Assembly (NCBI RefSeq): GCF_024160145.1
Contig: NZ_JAMYWQ010000045.1
Span: forward strand, 1-37,064
Source of the DNA: Serratia nevei
Lineage (GTDB): Bacteria > Pseudomonadota > Gammaproteobacteria > Enterobacterales > Enterobacteriaceae
Length of the DNA: 37,064 bases
Reading direction: 5' to 3'
Shown here: positions 8,697-18,141 of the stretch, one piece after another
How positions within the stretch are numbered: position 1 is the stretch's first letter
Layout of the letters: the number at the start of each line of letters is the position of its first letter
The notes under the pieces: generated by a model
What the model saw: only the letters and a program-made list of their open reading frames with translations
What the model was told of the DNA's origin: nothing
The model's database searches: none
Position numbers and translations under genes: made by a program

Positions 8697-8741
8697 TCAG
8701 CAGTTTTGCAGGATCCCACGGCAATATACGGAGAGACATGG

Positions 8742-11700
8742 ATGAAAAATAATAACTTCAGGCTTTCAGCAGCGGGCAAACTGGCCGCCGCGCTGGCGAT
8801 TATTCTCGCCGCTTCCGCCGGCGCCTACGCCGCCGAGATCGTGGCGGCCAACGGCGCCAACGGCCCCGGCGTTTCCACCGCCGCCACCGGCGCGCAGGTG
8901 GTCGACATCGTCGCGCCGAACGGCAACGGGCTGTCGCACAACCAGTATCAAGACTTCAACGTCAACCAGCCCGGCGCGGTGCTGAACAACTCCCGCGAGG
9001 CAGGGCTGTCGCAGCTGGCCGGCCAGCTGGGCGCCAACCCCAATCTGGGCGGACGCGAAGCCAGCGTGATCCTCAACGAAGTGATCGGCCGTAACCCTTC
9101 TCTGCTGCACGGCCAGCAAGAGATCTTCGGCATGGCGGCCGACTACGTGCTGGCCAACCCGAACGGCATCAGCTGCCAGGGCTGCGGGTTCATCAACACC
9201 AGCCGCTCCTCGCTGGTGGTCGGTAACCCGCTGGTGGAGAACGGCCTGCTGCAGGGCTACAGCACCCTGGACAACCGCAATACCCTGAGCCTCAGCGGCA
9301 CCCTGAACGCCGGCGGCGTGCTGGACCTGATCGCGCCGAAGATAGACAGCCGCGGTGATGTAATCGTGCAAGACTTCACCCACCGCAACGGCAGCGTGAC
9401 GCCGGCGGCGATCAACGCCATCAGCGGCCATAACCGCGTGGCGCGCGACGGCAAGGTGCTGGCCAGCGTACAGCCGACCACCGCGCTGGACAGCTACTAC
9501 CTCGGCAGCATGCAGGCCGGGCGCATCAACATCATCAACACCGCGCAGGGCAGCGGCGTGAAGCTGGCCGGTACGCTGGCCGCCGGCGATGAGCTCAAGG
9601 TGAAAGCCTATGATATTCGCAGCGAAAGCCGCGTTGAAGACGCCAGCAGCAACCGCAACGGCGGCGACAACTACCAGAACTACCGCGGCGGCATCTACGT
9701 CAACGACCGCAGCAGCAGCCAGAAGCTGACCCGCACCGAGCTGAAAGGCAAGAACATCAGCCTGGTGGCGGATAACCACGCGCACCTCACCGCCACCGAT
9801 ATTCGCGGCGAAGACATTACGCTGCAGGGCGGCAAGCTGACGCTCGACGGCCAACAGCTGAAACAGACGCAGGGCCACACCGACGACCGCTGGTTCTACT
9901 CCTGGCAATACGACGTCACCCGCGAGCACGAGCAGCAGCAGCAGGCAGGCAGCACCGTCGCCGCCAGCGGCAGCGCCAAACTCGTCAGCACCCGGGAAGA
10001 TGTGAAACTGCTGGGCGCCAACATCAGCGCCGACCGGGCGCTGAGCGTCAAAGCGGCGCGCGACGTGCAGCTCGCCGGGCTGGTGGAGAAGGATAAGTCC
10101 ACCGAGCGCGGCTATCAGCGCAACCACACGTCCAGCCTGCGCACCGGCAGCTGGAGCAGCAGCGACGAAAGCGAAAGCCTGAAGGCCAGCGAACTGCGCA
10201 GCCAGGGCGCGCTGACGCTGGAGGCCGGCAACAACGTCACCACCCAGGGCGCCAAACTGCACGCCCGTCGCGATCTGACGGTCAATGCCGGCAACCAGAT
10301 CCAGATCGGGGTGCAGAAAACCGCCAACGCCAAAGCGGTGCGCGATGACAAAACCTCCTGGGGCGGCATCGGCGGCGGCGACAACAAGAACAACAGCAAT
10401 CGCCGCGAGGTCAGCCACGCTTCCGAACTGACCAGCGACGGCACCCTGCGTCTGAACGGCGAGCAGGGCGTCACCCTCACCGGCAGCAAGGCTCGCGGCA
10501 AGGAAGGCGGCCTGGTCACCGCCACGCAGGGCGGCCTGCGCATCGACAACGCGCTGAGTACCACCGTGGACAAAATCGACGCGCGCACCGGTACCGCCTT
10601 CAACATTACCAGCAGTTCGCACAAGGCCGACAATAGCTATCAGAGCAGCACCGCCAGCGAGCTGAAGTCCGATACCAACCTGAAGCTGGTCAGCCGCAAG
10701 GATACCGACGTGATCGGCAGCCAGGTCACCAGCGGCGGCGAGCTGAGCGTCACGTCGCAGACCGGCAACATCAACGTCAAGGCCGCAGAGCAACAGCAAA
10801 AAATCGATGAGCAGAAGACCGCGCTTACCGTCAACGGCTATGCCAAAGAGGCCGGCGACAAGCAATACCGTGCCGGTTTGCGCATCGAACACACCCGCGA
10901 CAGCGAAAAAACCACCCGCACCGAAAACCGCGCCTCGACCCTCAGCGGCGGCAGCGTGAAGCTCGAGGCGGAGAAGGACGTGACCTTCAGCGGCTCCAAA
11001 CTGGTCGCCGACCAAGGCGACGCCAGCGTCAGCGGCAACAAGGTCTCGTTCCTGGCAGCCGACGATAAAACCACTTCGAACACCGAGCAGACCAAGATCG
11101 GCGGCGGTTTCTACTATACCGGCGGCATCGACAAGCTCGGCAGCGGCGTGGAAGCCGGCTACGAGAACAGCAAAACACAGGCGCAGAGCAGCAAGGCGGT
11201 CACCTCCGGCAGCGACGTCAAAGGCAACCTGACTATCAACGCCCGCGACAAGCTGACCCAGCAAGGCGCGCAGCACCGCGTCGGCGGCGCCTACCAAGAG
11301 AACGCTGCCGGCGTCGATCACCTGGCCGCCGCCGACACCGCCAGCAGCACCACCACCAAAACCGACGTCGGCGTGAACATCGGCGCCAACGTCGATTACA
11401 GCGCCGTGACCCGCCCGGTCGAGCGCGCGGTCGGCAAGGCGGCCAAGCTGGACGCCACCGGCGTCATCAACGACATCGGCAGCATCGGCGCGCCTAACGT
11501 CGGCCTGGATATCGGCGCACAGGGCGGCAGCAGCGAAAAACGCAGCAGCAGCTCGCAGGCGGTGGTCAGCTCAGTGAAAGCCGGCAGCATCGACATCAAC
11601 GCCAAAGGCGAAGTGCGCGATCAGGGCACGCAATATCAGGCGAGCAAAGGCGCGGTCACGCTGACGGCGGACAGCCACCGCAGCGAAGCCGCGACGAACC

Positions 11701-13568
11701 GCCAGGAAGAACAGAACCGTGACACCCGCGGCAGCGCCGGCGTACGCATCTACACCACCACCGGCAGCGATCTGACCGTGGACGCCAAGGGCGAAGGCGG
11801 CACCCAGCGCAGCAACAGCAGCGCGAGCCAGGCGGTGACCGGCTCGATCGACGCGGCCAACGGCATCAACGTCAACGTGAAACAAGACGCGGTTTATCAG
11901 GGCACCGCGCTGAACGGCGGCAGCGGTAAAACCACCGTCAACGCCGGCGGCGATATTCGCTTCGATCAGGCCAGCGATAAGCAGAGCGAAAACCACAGCG
12001 GTTTCAACGTCAAGGCCTCGGCGAAGGGCGGCTTCACCGCCGACAGCAAAAACTTCGGCGCCGGCTTCGGCGGCGGCACCCGCAACGGTGAAAGCAGCGG
12101 CAGCACCGCCCAGGTCGGCAACGTCAGCGGCCAACAGGGCGTGGAGCTGAACGCAGGCCGCGATCTGACGCTTCAAGGCACCGACGTCAAGAGCCAGGGC
12201 GACGTCACCCTGAGCGCAGGCAACAAGGTCGCGCTGCAGGCGGCAGAATCGACCCAAACGCGCAAGGAAAGCCAGCTGTCCGGCAATCTCGATCTGGGCG
12301 CCGGCAGCAGCGACAGCAAGGAAAAAACCGGCGGCAGCCTCTCCGCCGGCGGCGCCTTCGACATCGCCAAGGTGAATGAGTCCACGACCGAGCGCCAGGG
12401 CGTCACGCTCGCCTCAGACGGCAAGGTCACCCTGTCCGCCGGCGGCAAAGGCGATGACGCTCTGCATCTGCAGGGCGCCAGGGTCAGCGGCACCAGCGCC
12501 GCGCTCGAGGCGAAAAACGGCGGCATCCTGCTGGAGTCCGCCAAGAACGAGCAGCACAAGGACAACTGGAACCTGGGCATTAAAGCCAACGCCAAAGGCG
12601 GCCAAACCTTCAACAAGGACGCCGGCGGCAAGGTCGATCCGAACAGCGGCAAAGATACCCATACGCTGGGCGCCGGTCTGAAGGTCGGCGTGGAACAGCA
12701 GGATAAAACCACCCACGCCAACACCGGCATCACCGCGGGCAGCGTGGCGCTCAACAGCGGCAAGGACACCCGCCTCGCCGGGGCACGCGTCGATGCCGAC
12801 AGCGTACAGGGCAAGGTGGGCGGCGATCTGCGCGTTGAAAGCCGCAAAGACGTCGAGAAAGGCGTGAAGGTCGATGTGGATGCCGGGCTGAGCCACAGCA
12901 ACGATCCGGGCAGCAGCATCACCTCCAAGCTGTCGAAGGTGGGCACGCCGCGCTACGCTGGGAAAGTGAAAGAGAAACTGGACGCCGGGGTGAACAAAGT
13001 GACCGACGCCACCACCGACAAGTACAACAGCGTGGCGCGTCGCCTCGATCCGCAGCAGGACACCACCGGCGCGGTCAGCTTCAGCAAAGCCGACGGTAAA
13101 GTGACGCTGCCGGCAACGCCGGCCGGTGAAAAACCGCAGGGCCCGCTGTGGGATCGCGGTGCACGCACCCTCGGCGGCGCGGTGAAAGACAGCGTCACCG
13201 GGCCGGCGGGCCGCCAGGGGCAGCTCAAGGTCAATGCCGAGGTGGTGAACAACAACGCGGTCGGCGAGCAATCGGCGATTACCGGTAAGCACGGCGTGAC
13301 GCTGCAGGTCGGCGGCCAAACCCAACTGACCGGCGGCGAGATCCGCAGCCAGCAGGGCAAGGTGGAACTGGGCGGCAGCAAGGTCAGCCAACAGGACGTC
13401 AGCGGCCAACGCTATCAGGGCGGTGGCCGCGTCGATGCGGCGGCCACGGTAGGCGGCCTGGCCGCCGGTGCGGCGAAACAGGGCGTTGATGGCAACGTGC
13501 CGTTCGTCAGCGGCCATGCCTCAACGAAACAGGCGGATGCCAAAGCCGGCGTGTTCAGCGGCAAATAA
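8742..13568 (+). CDS. shlA: Pore-forming haemolysin/cytolysin, two-partner secretion exoprotein
   Basis: Secreted TpsA toxin that lyses erythrocytes and damages epithelial cells after ShlB-dependent export. From ATG 8742 the product is 1608 residues, the length known for ShlA. Signal peptide about 1-30 (ends AGAYA). The TPS secretion domain holds both hallmark motifs, ANPNL (98-102) and NPNGI (139-143); their Asn residues fall at 69 and 109 of the mature protein, the positions known to be needed for secretion and activation. A CxxC pair (CQGC, 145-148) follows, as in the ShlA/HpmA subgroup. The rest is a long beta-helix of filamentous-haemagglutinin-like repeats rich in Gly, Ser, Asn and Asp. 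GGAGA at 8730-8734 lies 7 nt before the chosen ATG; the 12-residue upstream extension from TTG 8706 is unlikely. A strong terminator follows. Confidence 0.96.
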   Translation: MKNNNFRLSAAGKLAAALAIILAASAGAYAAEIVAANGANGPGVSTAATGAQVVDIVAPNGNGLSHNQYQDFNVNQPGAVLNNSREAGLSQLAGQLGANPNLGGREASVILNEVIGRNPSLLHGQQEIFGMAADYVLANPNGISCQGCGFINTSRSSLVVGNPLVENGLLQGYSTLDNRNTLSLSGTLNAGGVLDLIAPKIDSRGDVIVQDFTHRNGSVTPAAINAISGHNRVARDGKVLASVQPTTALDSYYLGSMQAGRINIINTAQGSGVKLAGTLAAGDELKVKAYDIRSESRVEDASSNRNGGDNYQNYRGGIYVNDRSSSQKLTRTELKGKNISLVADNHAHLTATDIRGEDITLQGGKLTLDGQQLKQTQGHTDDRWFYSWQYDVTREHEQQQQAGSTVAASGSAKLVSTREDVKLLGANISADRALSVKAARDVQLAGLVEKDKSTERGYQRNHTSSLRTGSWSSSDESESLKASELRSQGALTLEAGNNVTTQGAKLHARRDLTVNAGNQIQIGVQKTANAKAVRDDKTSWGGIGGGDNKNNSNRREVSHASELTSDGTLRLNGEQGVTLTGSKARGKEGGLVTATQGGLRIDNALSTTVDKIDARTGTAFNITSSSHKADNSYQSSTASELKSDTNLKLVSRKDTDVIGSQVTSGGELSVTSQTGNINVKAAEQQQKIDEQKTALTVNGYAKEAGDKQYRAGLRIEHTRDSEKTTRTENRASTLSGGSVKLEAEKDVTFSGSKLVADQGDASVSGNKVSFLAADDKTTSNTEQTKIGGGFYYTGGIDKLGSGVEAGYENSKTQAQSSKAVTSGSDVKGNLTINARDKLTQQGAQHRVGGAYQENAAGVDHLAAADTASSTTTKTDVGVNIGANVDYSAVTRPVERAVGKAAKLDATGVINDIGSIGAPNVGLDIGAQGGSSEKRSSSSQAVVSSVKAGSIDINAKGEVRDQGTQYQASKGAVTLTADSHRSEAATNRQEEQNRDTRGSAGVRIYTTTGSDLTVDAKGEGGTQRSNSSASQAVTGSIDAANGINVNVKQDAVYQGTALNGGSGKTTVNAGGDIRFDQASDKQSENHSGFNVKASAKGGFTADSKNFGAGFGGGTRNGESSGSTAQVGNVSGQQGVELNAGRDLTLQGTDVKSQGDVTLSAGNKVALQAAESTQTRKESQLSGNLDLGAGSSDSKEKTGGSLSAGGAFDIAKVNESTTERQGVTLASDGKVTLSAGGKGDDALHLQGARVSGTSAALEAKNGGILLESAKNEQHKDNWNLGIKANAKGGQTFNKDAGGKVDPNSGKDTHTLGAGLKVGVEQQDKTTHANTGITAGSVALNSGKDTRLAGARVDADSVQGKVGGDLRVESRKDVEKGVKVDVDAGLSHSNDPGSSITSKLSKVGTPRYAGKVKEKLDAGVNKVTDATTDKYNSVARRLDPQQDTTGAVSFSKADGKVTLPATPAGEKPQGPLWDRGARTLGGAVKDSVTGPAGRQGQLKVNAEVVNNNAVGEQSAITGKHGVTLQVGGQTQLTGGEIRSQQGKVELGGSKVSQQDVSGQRYQGGGRVDAAATVGGLAAGAAKQGVDGNVPFVSGHASTKQADAKAGVFSGK

Positions 13569-13585
13569 CGCGCCTCTCCTAGGCA

Positions 13586-13617
13586 ATGCCCCCGGTGAAA
13601 ACCGGGGGCATTTTTTT
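13586..13617 (+). terminator. Rho-independent terminator of shlBA
   Basis: An 11-bp stem ATGCCCCCGGT (13586-13596) pairs with ACCGGGGGCAT (13601-13611) around a GAAA tetraloop, followed by seven T residues. The T-tract overlaps the stop codon of the convergent yjbB gene (complement of 13616-13618). Confidence 0.95.
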
Positions 13618-15265
13618 ACAGCGTGCTTGGGGTGTCTTCCCAGTCGCGATCGTCGTCCCTCGCATCCTGATCCAACACGTTGTAAGCCACGGCGCAAAAC
13701 AGCGAGTTCAGGCGCTTCATGTCCCCCAACAACCCCAAATGCAGCGAGCTGGTCTCGATGCTCTGCACGTTTTGCTGGTGCAGGCGATCGACGTGCGCGT
13801 GCGCGTAGCGGCGATCCAGAATGCGGAAGCGGTGCTTGGAACGGCGCAGACGCTTGGCGCTGGTAACGTCGCCGGACAGGAACACCGACAGCCCCAGGCG
13901 CAGGTTGCCGATCAACCGCTCGTGCAGCCCGTCCAGCTCCGCCAGCCCTTCCGTCGAGAAGGCCCGGCGCGCGGCGTGCGACTTGGCGCCCACATCGCCG
14001 GCCATGCGTTCGATGATGTCGCCCGCCTGTTCCAGGTTGAGCGCCATTTCGATGATCTCCGCCCAGCGGCGCGAATCTTCCTCACCCAGATCCTCCTTCT
14101 GGATCTGCGCCAGATACAGCTTGATGGCGGTGTACAGCACGTCGACGTCGTCGTCCAGGCGCCGCACCTCTTTATCCACCCCTTGTTTGCCGTGCAGCAC
14201 TTCGCGCTGCAGGATCATCATGTGTTCCACCACGTCGCCCATGCGCAGCGTTTCGCGCGCCGCGTTGGCCAGCGCCAGCGTCGGCGTATCCAGCGCGCTG
14301 GCGTCCAGATGGCGCGGACGCATGCGCGGATCGTCGGCCGCCACGTCGACGATCAGCCGCTCGCACAGCGTCGCCATCGGCCCGGCCAGCGGGATCATCA
14401 CCAGGCAACGGATCAGGTTGTAGAACACGTGGAAGTAGATCACCAGTTCTTCGTTACCGCCGGGAAATTGCGCCATCACGTCCGCCAGATAGGCGACGAA
14501 CGGCAGCACCAGCACGCAACCCACCAGTTTGAACAACAGGCTGCCGAGCGCCACGCGCCGCCCGGCGGCGTTCTGGCCGCTGGCGTTGATCATCGCCAAC
14601 AGGCCGCTACCGAGGTTGGCGCCGATCACCAGGCAAAGCGCCACCTTCAGCGAAATCACGCCGGACGCGGTCAGGGTGGCGGTCAGCAGCACCGCCGCCA
14701 GGCTGGAATAACTGACAATGGCGAACAGCGCGCCGGTCAAGGCGTCCAGCATCACGTCGCCGGTCAGCGACGAGAACAGCACTTTGACCCCGGCCGCCTG
14801 GGTGATCGGCGTGGCGGCGGCCACGATCAACTCCAGCGCCAGCACGATCAGCCCAAGTCCGATCAGGACGCGCCCGATCTGGCCGATCCGCATCTGTTTG
14901 CGGCTGAGGAACAGGAAGACGCCGATCAGGATCAGCAGCGGCGACAGCCAGGAAAGATCGAAGGTCAGCACCCGCGCCATCAGCGCGGTGCCGACGTCGG
15001 CGCCGAGCATGATCACCAGCGCAGGCGCCAGCCCCACCAGCCCCTGCGCGACGAAAGAGGTCACCAGCAGCGCCGTGGCGTTGCTGCTTTGCACCAGCGC
15101 GGTCACGCCGATGCCGGAAACGAACGCCAGCGGCTTTTTCTCAACGCTGTCGCTCAACACGCGCCGCAGATTGGCGCCGTAAACCCGCATGATCCCGGTG
15201 CGCACGATGTGGGTACCCCACACCAACAGCGCCACGGAGGAAAGCAGGTGAAGAAGGGTCAACAC
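13616..15265 (-). CDS. yjbB: Na/Pi-cotransporter family protein with PhoU-like C-terminal domain
   Basis: Inner-membrane protein of 549 residues. The N-terminal ~330 residues hold two inverted Na/Pi-cotransporter repeats: GVTALVQSSNATALLVTS (QSS at 59-61) and the paired IVSYSSLAAVLLTATLT near 190-205, where the first Ser-rich signature is canonical and the second is degenerate (YSS). The C-terminal ~200 residues are a charged helical PhoU-like domain (ALANAARETLRMGDVVEHM; WAEIIEMALNLEQAGDIIERM). E. coli YjbB, the same length and start (MLTLLHLL), exports phosphate when overproduced. The start is a GTG at 15265, with GGAG 10 nt upstream. It converges on shlA and shares its terminator region. 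Confidence 0.92.
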   Translation of the reverse strand: MLTLLHLLSSVALLVWGTHIVRTGIMRVYGANLRRVLSDSVEKKPLAFVSGIGVTALVQSSNATALLVTSFVAQGLVGLAPALVIMLGADVGTALMARVLTFDLSWLSPLLILIGVFLFLSRKQMRIGQIGRVLIGLGLIVLALELIVAAATPITQAAGVKVLFSSLTGDVMLDALTGALFAIVSYSSLAAVLLTATLTASGVISLKVALCLVIGANLGSGLLAMINASGQNAAGRRVALGSLLFKLVGCVLVLPFVAYLADVMAQFPGGNEELVIYFHVFYNLIRCLVMIPLAGPMATLCERLIVDVAADDPRMRPRHLDASALDTPTLALANAARETLRMGDVVEHMMILQREVLHGKQGVDKEVRRLDDDVDVLYTAIKLYLAQIQKEDLGEEDSRRWAEIIEMALNLEQAGDIIERMAGDVGAKSHAARRAFSTEGLAELDGLHERLIGNLRLGLSVFLSGDVTSAKRLRRSKHRFRILDRRYAHAHVDRLHQQNVQSIETSSLHLGLLGDMKRLNSLFCAVAYNVLDQDARDDDRDWEDTPSTL

Positions 15266-15495
15266 GGAAGATACGCTCCATTAACGCCCGGCCAAAGGAG
15301 GCTGATACCCGATGCCTGTCAGGCGGCGCGGACGGGACGGTTCTGTTCGCCGCAGCCGGCAGGCTAAAAGATGACGGGTACAGCGCGCGGTCCCGCCTGC
15401 CGGGCGTAGGTCTGGCAGGACAGCGGGCGGGCGGCAGACCGCAGAAGAGAAGGATTAATGCGGCGGCGGAAAGGGCCCGGCGCCGCGCTGCAAAG
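15266..15495. other. GC-rich gap between the ABC operon and yjbB
   Basis: No gene is supported here. Several short GC-rich inverted repeats are present (for example CCTGCC and GGCAGG around 15397-15420), but no U-tract marks a clear terminator for the ABC operon. The region must hold the yjbB promoter or allow read-through from the ABC operon on the same strand. Confidence 0.4.
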
Positions 15496-16488
15496 TCATG
15501 CAACTTCCCGCAATACAACAGGTTCCAAGTGTAGCCCAATTTCCGCGCCGTCGGGCCGCAGGTCGGCCACCGAACGGTTGAGCACGTCAACCAGCAATTC
15601 TACACCGCGAACCTGAATCCGATAGCGTACCACATTCCCGAGCAGACTGTGGCCCAGGATCACCCCGCCGATCCCCTGCCCGACCGGCAACAGGCCGATC
15701 GATTCGGGCCGGATCGCCACCTTGCCGGCATAGCTGCGTCCGGTCAACTGGGCGGCCTGTTCGGCGCTCAGCAGGTTGTAGTTGCCGATAAACCCGGCGG
15801 CGAAGGCGTCCGCCGGCTGGGTATACAGGGTTTCCGCATCGCCGCTCTGCACGATCTGCCCCTTGTTCATCAGCACGATGCGATCCGACAGGGTCAGCGC
15901 CTCTTCCTGATCGTGGGTGACGAAGATCGCCGTCAGGTTCAGCTCACGCTGAATGCGCCGGATCTGTTCGCGCAGGTGTTTGCGGATGCGCGCATCCAGT
16001 GCCGACAGCGGTTCGTCGAGCAACAGCAGCCGCGGGCGAGTGACCAGCGATCGCGCCAGCGCCACGCGCTGACACTGGCCGCCCGACAGCTGATGCGGAT
16101 AGCGCTTCGCCAGATCGCTCAGCTCCACCAGCGCCAGCACTTCCTGCACCCGCTGGCCGATCTGCCCGGCCGCCAGCTTCTGCATTTTCAGGCCGAAGGC
16201 CACGTTGCCTTCCACCGTCATATTGGGAAACAGCGCATAGCTTTGGAACACCATGCCGATGCCGCGCTTTTGCGGCACCAGCGGCACCAGATCCTGGCCC
16301 TGTAACAGAATTTGCCCGCTGTCGACCGGGGTCAGGCCGGCCAGGCAGCGCAGCAGCGTCGATTTGCCGCAGCCGCTCGGCCCCAGCAGGGTGACGAACT
16401 CCCCCTCTTCGGCGGTAAAATCGATATCCTGAAACACCTGGGTCTGGCCATAGTGTTTGTTCAGGCGGGTGACGTTGAGATAAGCCAT
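15496..16488 (-). CDS. ABC transporter ATP-binding subunit (PotA/FbpC/PhnT class)
   Basis: Cytosolic ATPase of 330 residues that powers import by the two permeases encoded just upstream. Walker A is GPSGCGKST (36-44), Q-loop FQSYALFPNM, ABC signature LSGGQCQRVAL (134-144), Walker B LLLLDEP (154-160) and H-loop FVTHDQEEAL. The usual third Gln of the signature extension (LSGGQQQR) is Cys here. The C-terminal ~90 residues form a TOBE-type domain (YAGKVAIRPESIGLL), as in the spermidine, iron and aminoethylphosphonate importers. The ATG lies 4 bp after the permease stop codon, with AAGGG 8 nt upstream, so translation is probably coupled. It is the last gene of the operon. Confidence 0.93.
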   Translation of the reverse strand: MAYLNVTRLNKHYGQTQVFQDIDFTAEEGEFVTLLGPSGCGKSTLLRCLAGLTPVDSGQILLQGQDLVPLVPQKRGIGMVFQSYALFPNMTVEGNVAFGLKMQKLAAGQIGQRVQEVLALVELSDLAKRYPHQLSGGQCQRVALARSLVTRPRLLLLDEPLSALDARIRKHLREQIRRIQRELNLTAIFVTHDQEEALTLSDRIVLMNKGQIVQSGDAETLYTQPADAFAAGFIGNYNLLSAEQAAQLTGRSYAGKVAIRPESIGLLPVGQGIGGVILGHSLLGNVVRYRIQVRGVELLVDVLNRSVADLRPDGAEIGLHLEPVVLREVA

Positions 16489-16492
16489 CGGG

Positions 16493-17278
16493 TTAACCCT
16501 TGTTTTTATTCAGCAGGTTCGCCAGCCAGGTGACGAGCAGCACCACGGCGAAATAGGAGATGACCAGCGCGCTGGTAAAATGCCCGCTGCCGTTGCGCAT
16601 ATTGAACAGGTAGACCTGCAGCGTTTCATAGCGGCTGCCCACCAGCAGGTTGGCGAACACGAATTCGCCGATCAGGAACGAGAACGACAGCAGCACGGCG
16701 ATCGTTCCGCCCTTGCGCAGGTTCGGCAGCACCACCAGCAGCGCCGCCTGCCAGGTGCTGGCGCCGAGCAGGTGCGCGGCGTCCATCAGATCGCGCAGGT
16801 TGATCGCCTGCATGTTGTTGCTGATGGCGCGGTAGATAAACGGCAGCGCGATGGTGAAATAGCAGCCCACCAAAATCCACGGAGTGCCGAGCAGCGGCAG
16901 CGGATCGGCGGCGAACAGCTGCATCAGCCCCACCGCCGACACCACCGGCGGCACGGCGAACGGCAGCAGAATCAGCACGTTCATCACCGCGTCCAGCTTG
17001 GGAAAGTAGTACGCGATCACAAACATCGCCGGCAGGATCACCACCACCGACAGCAACAGCGTGCCGAAGCAGATCAGCAGCGAGTGCCACAGCGCCTGCA
17101 AAAAGCGCGGATCGCTCCACAGCGCCGTCAGCCACTTCAGGGTAAAACCGTCCGGCAAAATGGTGGCGCCCCACTGGGTGGCCAGCGCATAAATCAGCGT
17201 CGCCGCCAGCGGCAACAGCAGGATCAGCAGCAGTAGGCCGGTCACCGTGCGGTGGTACAGGCGTTCAACACGCGACAT
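16493..17278 (-). CDS. ABC transporter permease (second)
   Basis: Inner-membrane subunit of 261 residues with about six transmembrane segments, beginning MSRVERLYHRTVTGLLLLILLLPL. The cytoplasmic coupling (EAA) motif is DAAHLLGASTWQAALLVVLPNLRKG, of the type that docks to a PotA-like ATPase. A start at 17278 was preferred over ATG 17284, two codons upstream, because GGAG lies 7 nt before 17278 but only 1 nt before 17284. It follows the first permease by 17 bp and precedes the ATPase gene by 4 bp. Family resemblance is to the PhnV/PotC/AfuB class. The substrate is not readable from it. Confidence 0.9.
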   Translation of the reverse strand: MSRVERLYHRTVTGLLLLILLLPLAATLIYALATQWGATILPDGFTLKWLTALWSDPRFLQALWHSLLICFGTLLLSVVVILPAMFVIAYYFPKLDAVMNVLILLPFAVPPVVSAVGLMQLFAADPLPLLGTPWILVGCYFTIALPFIYRAISNNMQAINLRDLMDAAHLLGASTWQAALLVVLPNLRKGGTIAVLLSFSFLIGEFVFANLLVGSRYETLQVYLFNMRNGSGHFTSALVISYFAVVLLVTWLANLLNKNKG

Positions 17279-17295
17279 GAGCATTCTCCAGCCGA

Positions 17296-18141
17296 TTATG
17301 AGCGCGCATTAAGGTAGCTCCTGCGCAGCATCCATTGGTGGATCACCGTGATAAACGCCATCATCACCACCAGCAGCATCGCCAGCGCGCTGGCCAGGTT
17401 CGGATCGAGGGAGATGTCCCCCGCTACCAGCGCCGAGATGCGGATCGGGATCACGTTGAAGTTGCCGGTGGTCAGCGCGTACACCGTGGCGTAGGCGCCC
17501 AGGGCGTTGGCCAGCAGGATGACGAAGGTGCCCATCAGCGCCGGCGCCAGCACCGGCAGGCCGATATGCCGCCAGTAGCGCCAGGGGCCGGCGCCGAGCA
17601 GCGCCGCCGATTCGCGCCAATCGGCGCGCAGCGCGTCGAACGCCGGATACAGCAACAGCACCCCCAGCGGGATCTGGAAGTAGGTATACAGCACGATCAG
17701 GCCGCTCTTCGAATAGAGGTTGAAGCTCTCCATCAGACCGTATTTGCGCAGCAGTAGCGTCAGACAACCGTTCAGCCCCAGCAGGATGACGAAGGCGAAC
17801 GCCAGCGGCACCCCGGCGAAGTTGCTGGTCATGTTGGTGAACGACATCACGAAGTCATGAAATCGGGTCTGGCCAAGCTGGCGCAGTGAGTAACTGCCCA
17901 CTAATGCAATCAGCAAGCCGTAGACGCTCGACCACAGCGAGATCTCCAGCGAGAACTGAAACGCCTGCAGGTAGAACGGCGAGGTGAGGATATCGACATA
18001 GTTGCCCCATCCCCAGCCGCCAGTCTCGCTGAAAAAGCTGTGAACGGCGATCCATACCAGCGGGGCGATCTGAAACGCGCCGAACAGCACGATAAACGGC
18101 ACCAGGCACAGCGCGGCTAACCATTTGGTTTTACCGTTCAT
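17296..18141 (-). CDS. ABC transporter permease (first)
   Basis: Inner-membrane subunit of 281 residues starting MNGKTKWLAALCLVPFIVLFGAFQIAPLVW, with about six membrane helices. The EAA-type loop is ESAALLGAGPWRYWRHIGLPVLAPAL. ATG 18141 overlaps the stop codon of the upstream phosphodiesterase-like gene as ATGA, a classic sign of translational coupling. The longer open frame to 18378 is an antisense-like Arg/Ala/Gly-rich extension inside that gene and was discarded. Of the PhnU/PotB class; it would pair with the second permease to form the membrane channel. Confidence 0.9.
   Translation of the reverse strand: MNGKTKWLAALCLVPFIVLFGAFQIAPLVWIAVHSFFSETGGWGWGNYVDILTSPFYLQAFQFSLEISLWSSVYGLLIALVGSYSLRQLGQTRFHDFVMSFTNMTSNFAGVPLAFAFVILLGLNGCLTLLLRKYGLMESFNLYSKSGLIVLYTYFQIPLGVLLLYPAFDALRADWRESAALLGAGPWRYWRHIGLPVLAPALMGTFVILLANALGAYATVYALTTGNFNVIPIRISALVAGDISLDPNLASALAMLLVVMMAFITVIHQWMLRRSYLNARS

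Noticed and set aside
8766-11321. 851-codon minus-strand frame across shlA
   Set aside because: Antisense shadow of ShlA repeats; Ala/Gly/Val-rich without motifs, ribosome-binding site or terminator.
8738-13568. Contact-dependent inhibition (CdiBAI) system instead of haemolysin
   Set aside because: There is no VENN-type motif, variable toxic C-terminus or downstream immunity gene. Length and TPS motifs fit ShlA, and a terminator follows directly.
13586-15367. 593-codon plus-strand frame across yjbB
   Set aside because: Antisense to a well-recognised transporter; the sequence is Gln/His/Arg-rich and begins within the shlA terminator.
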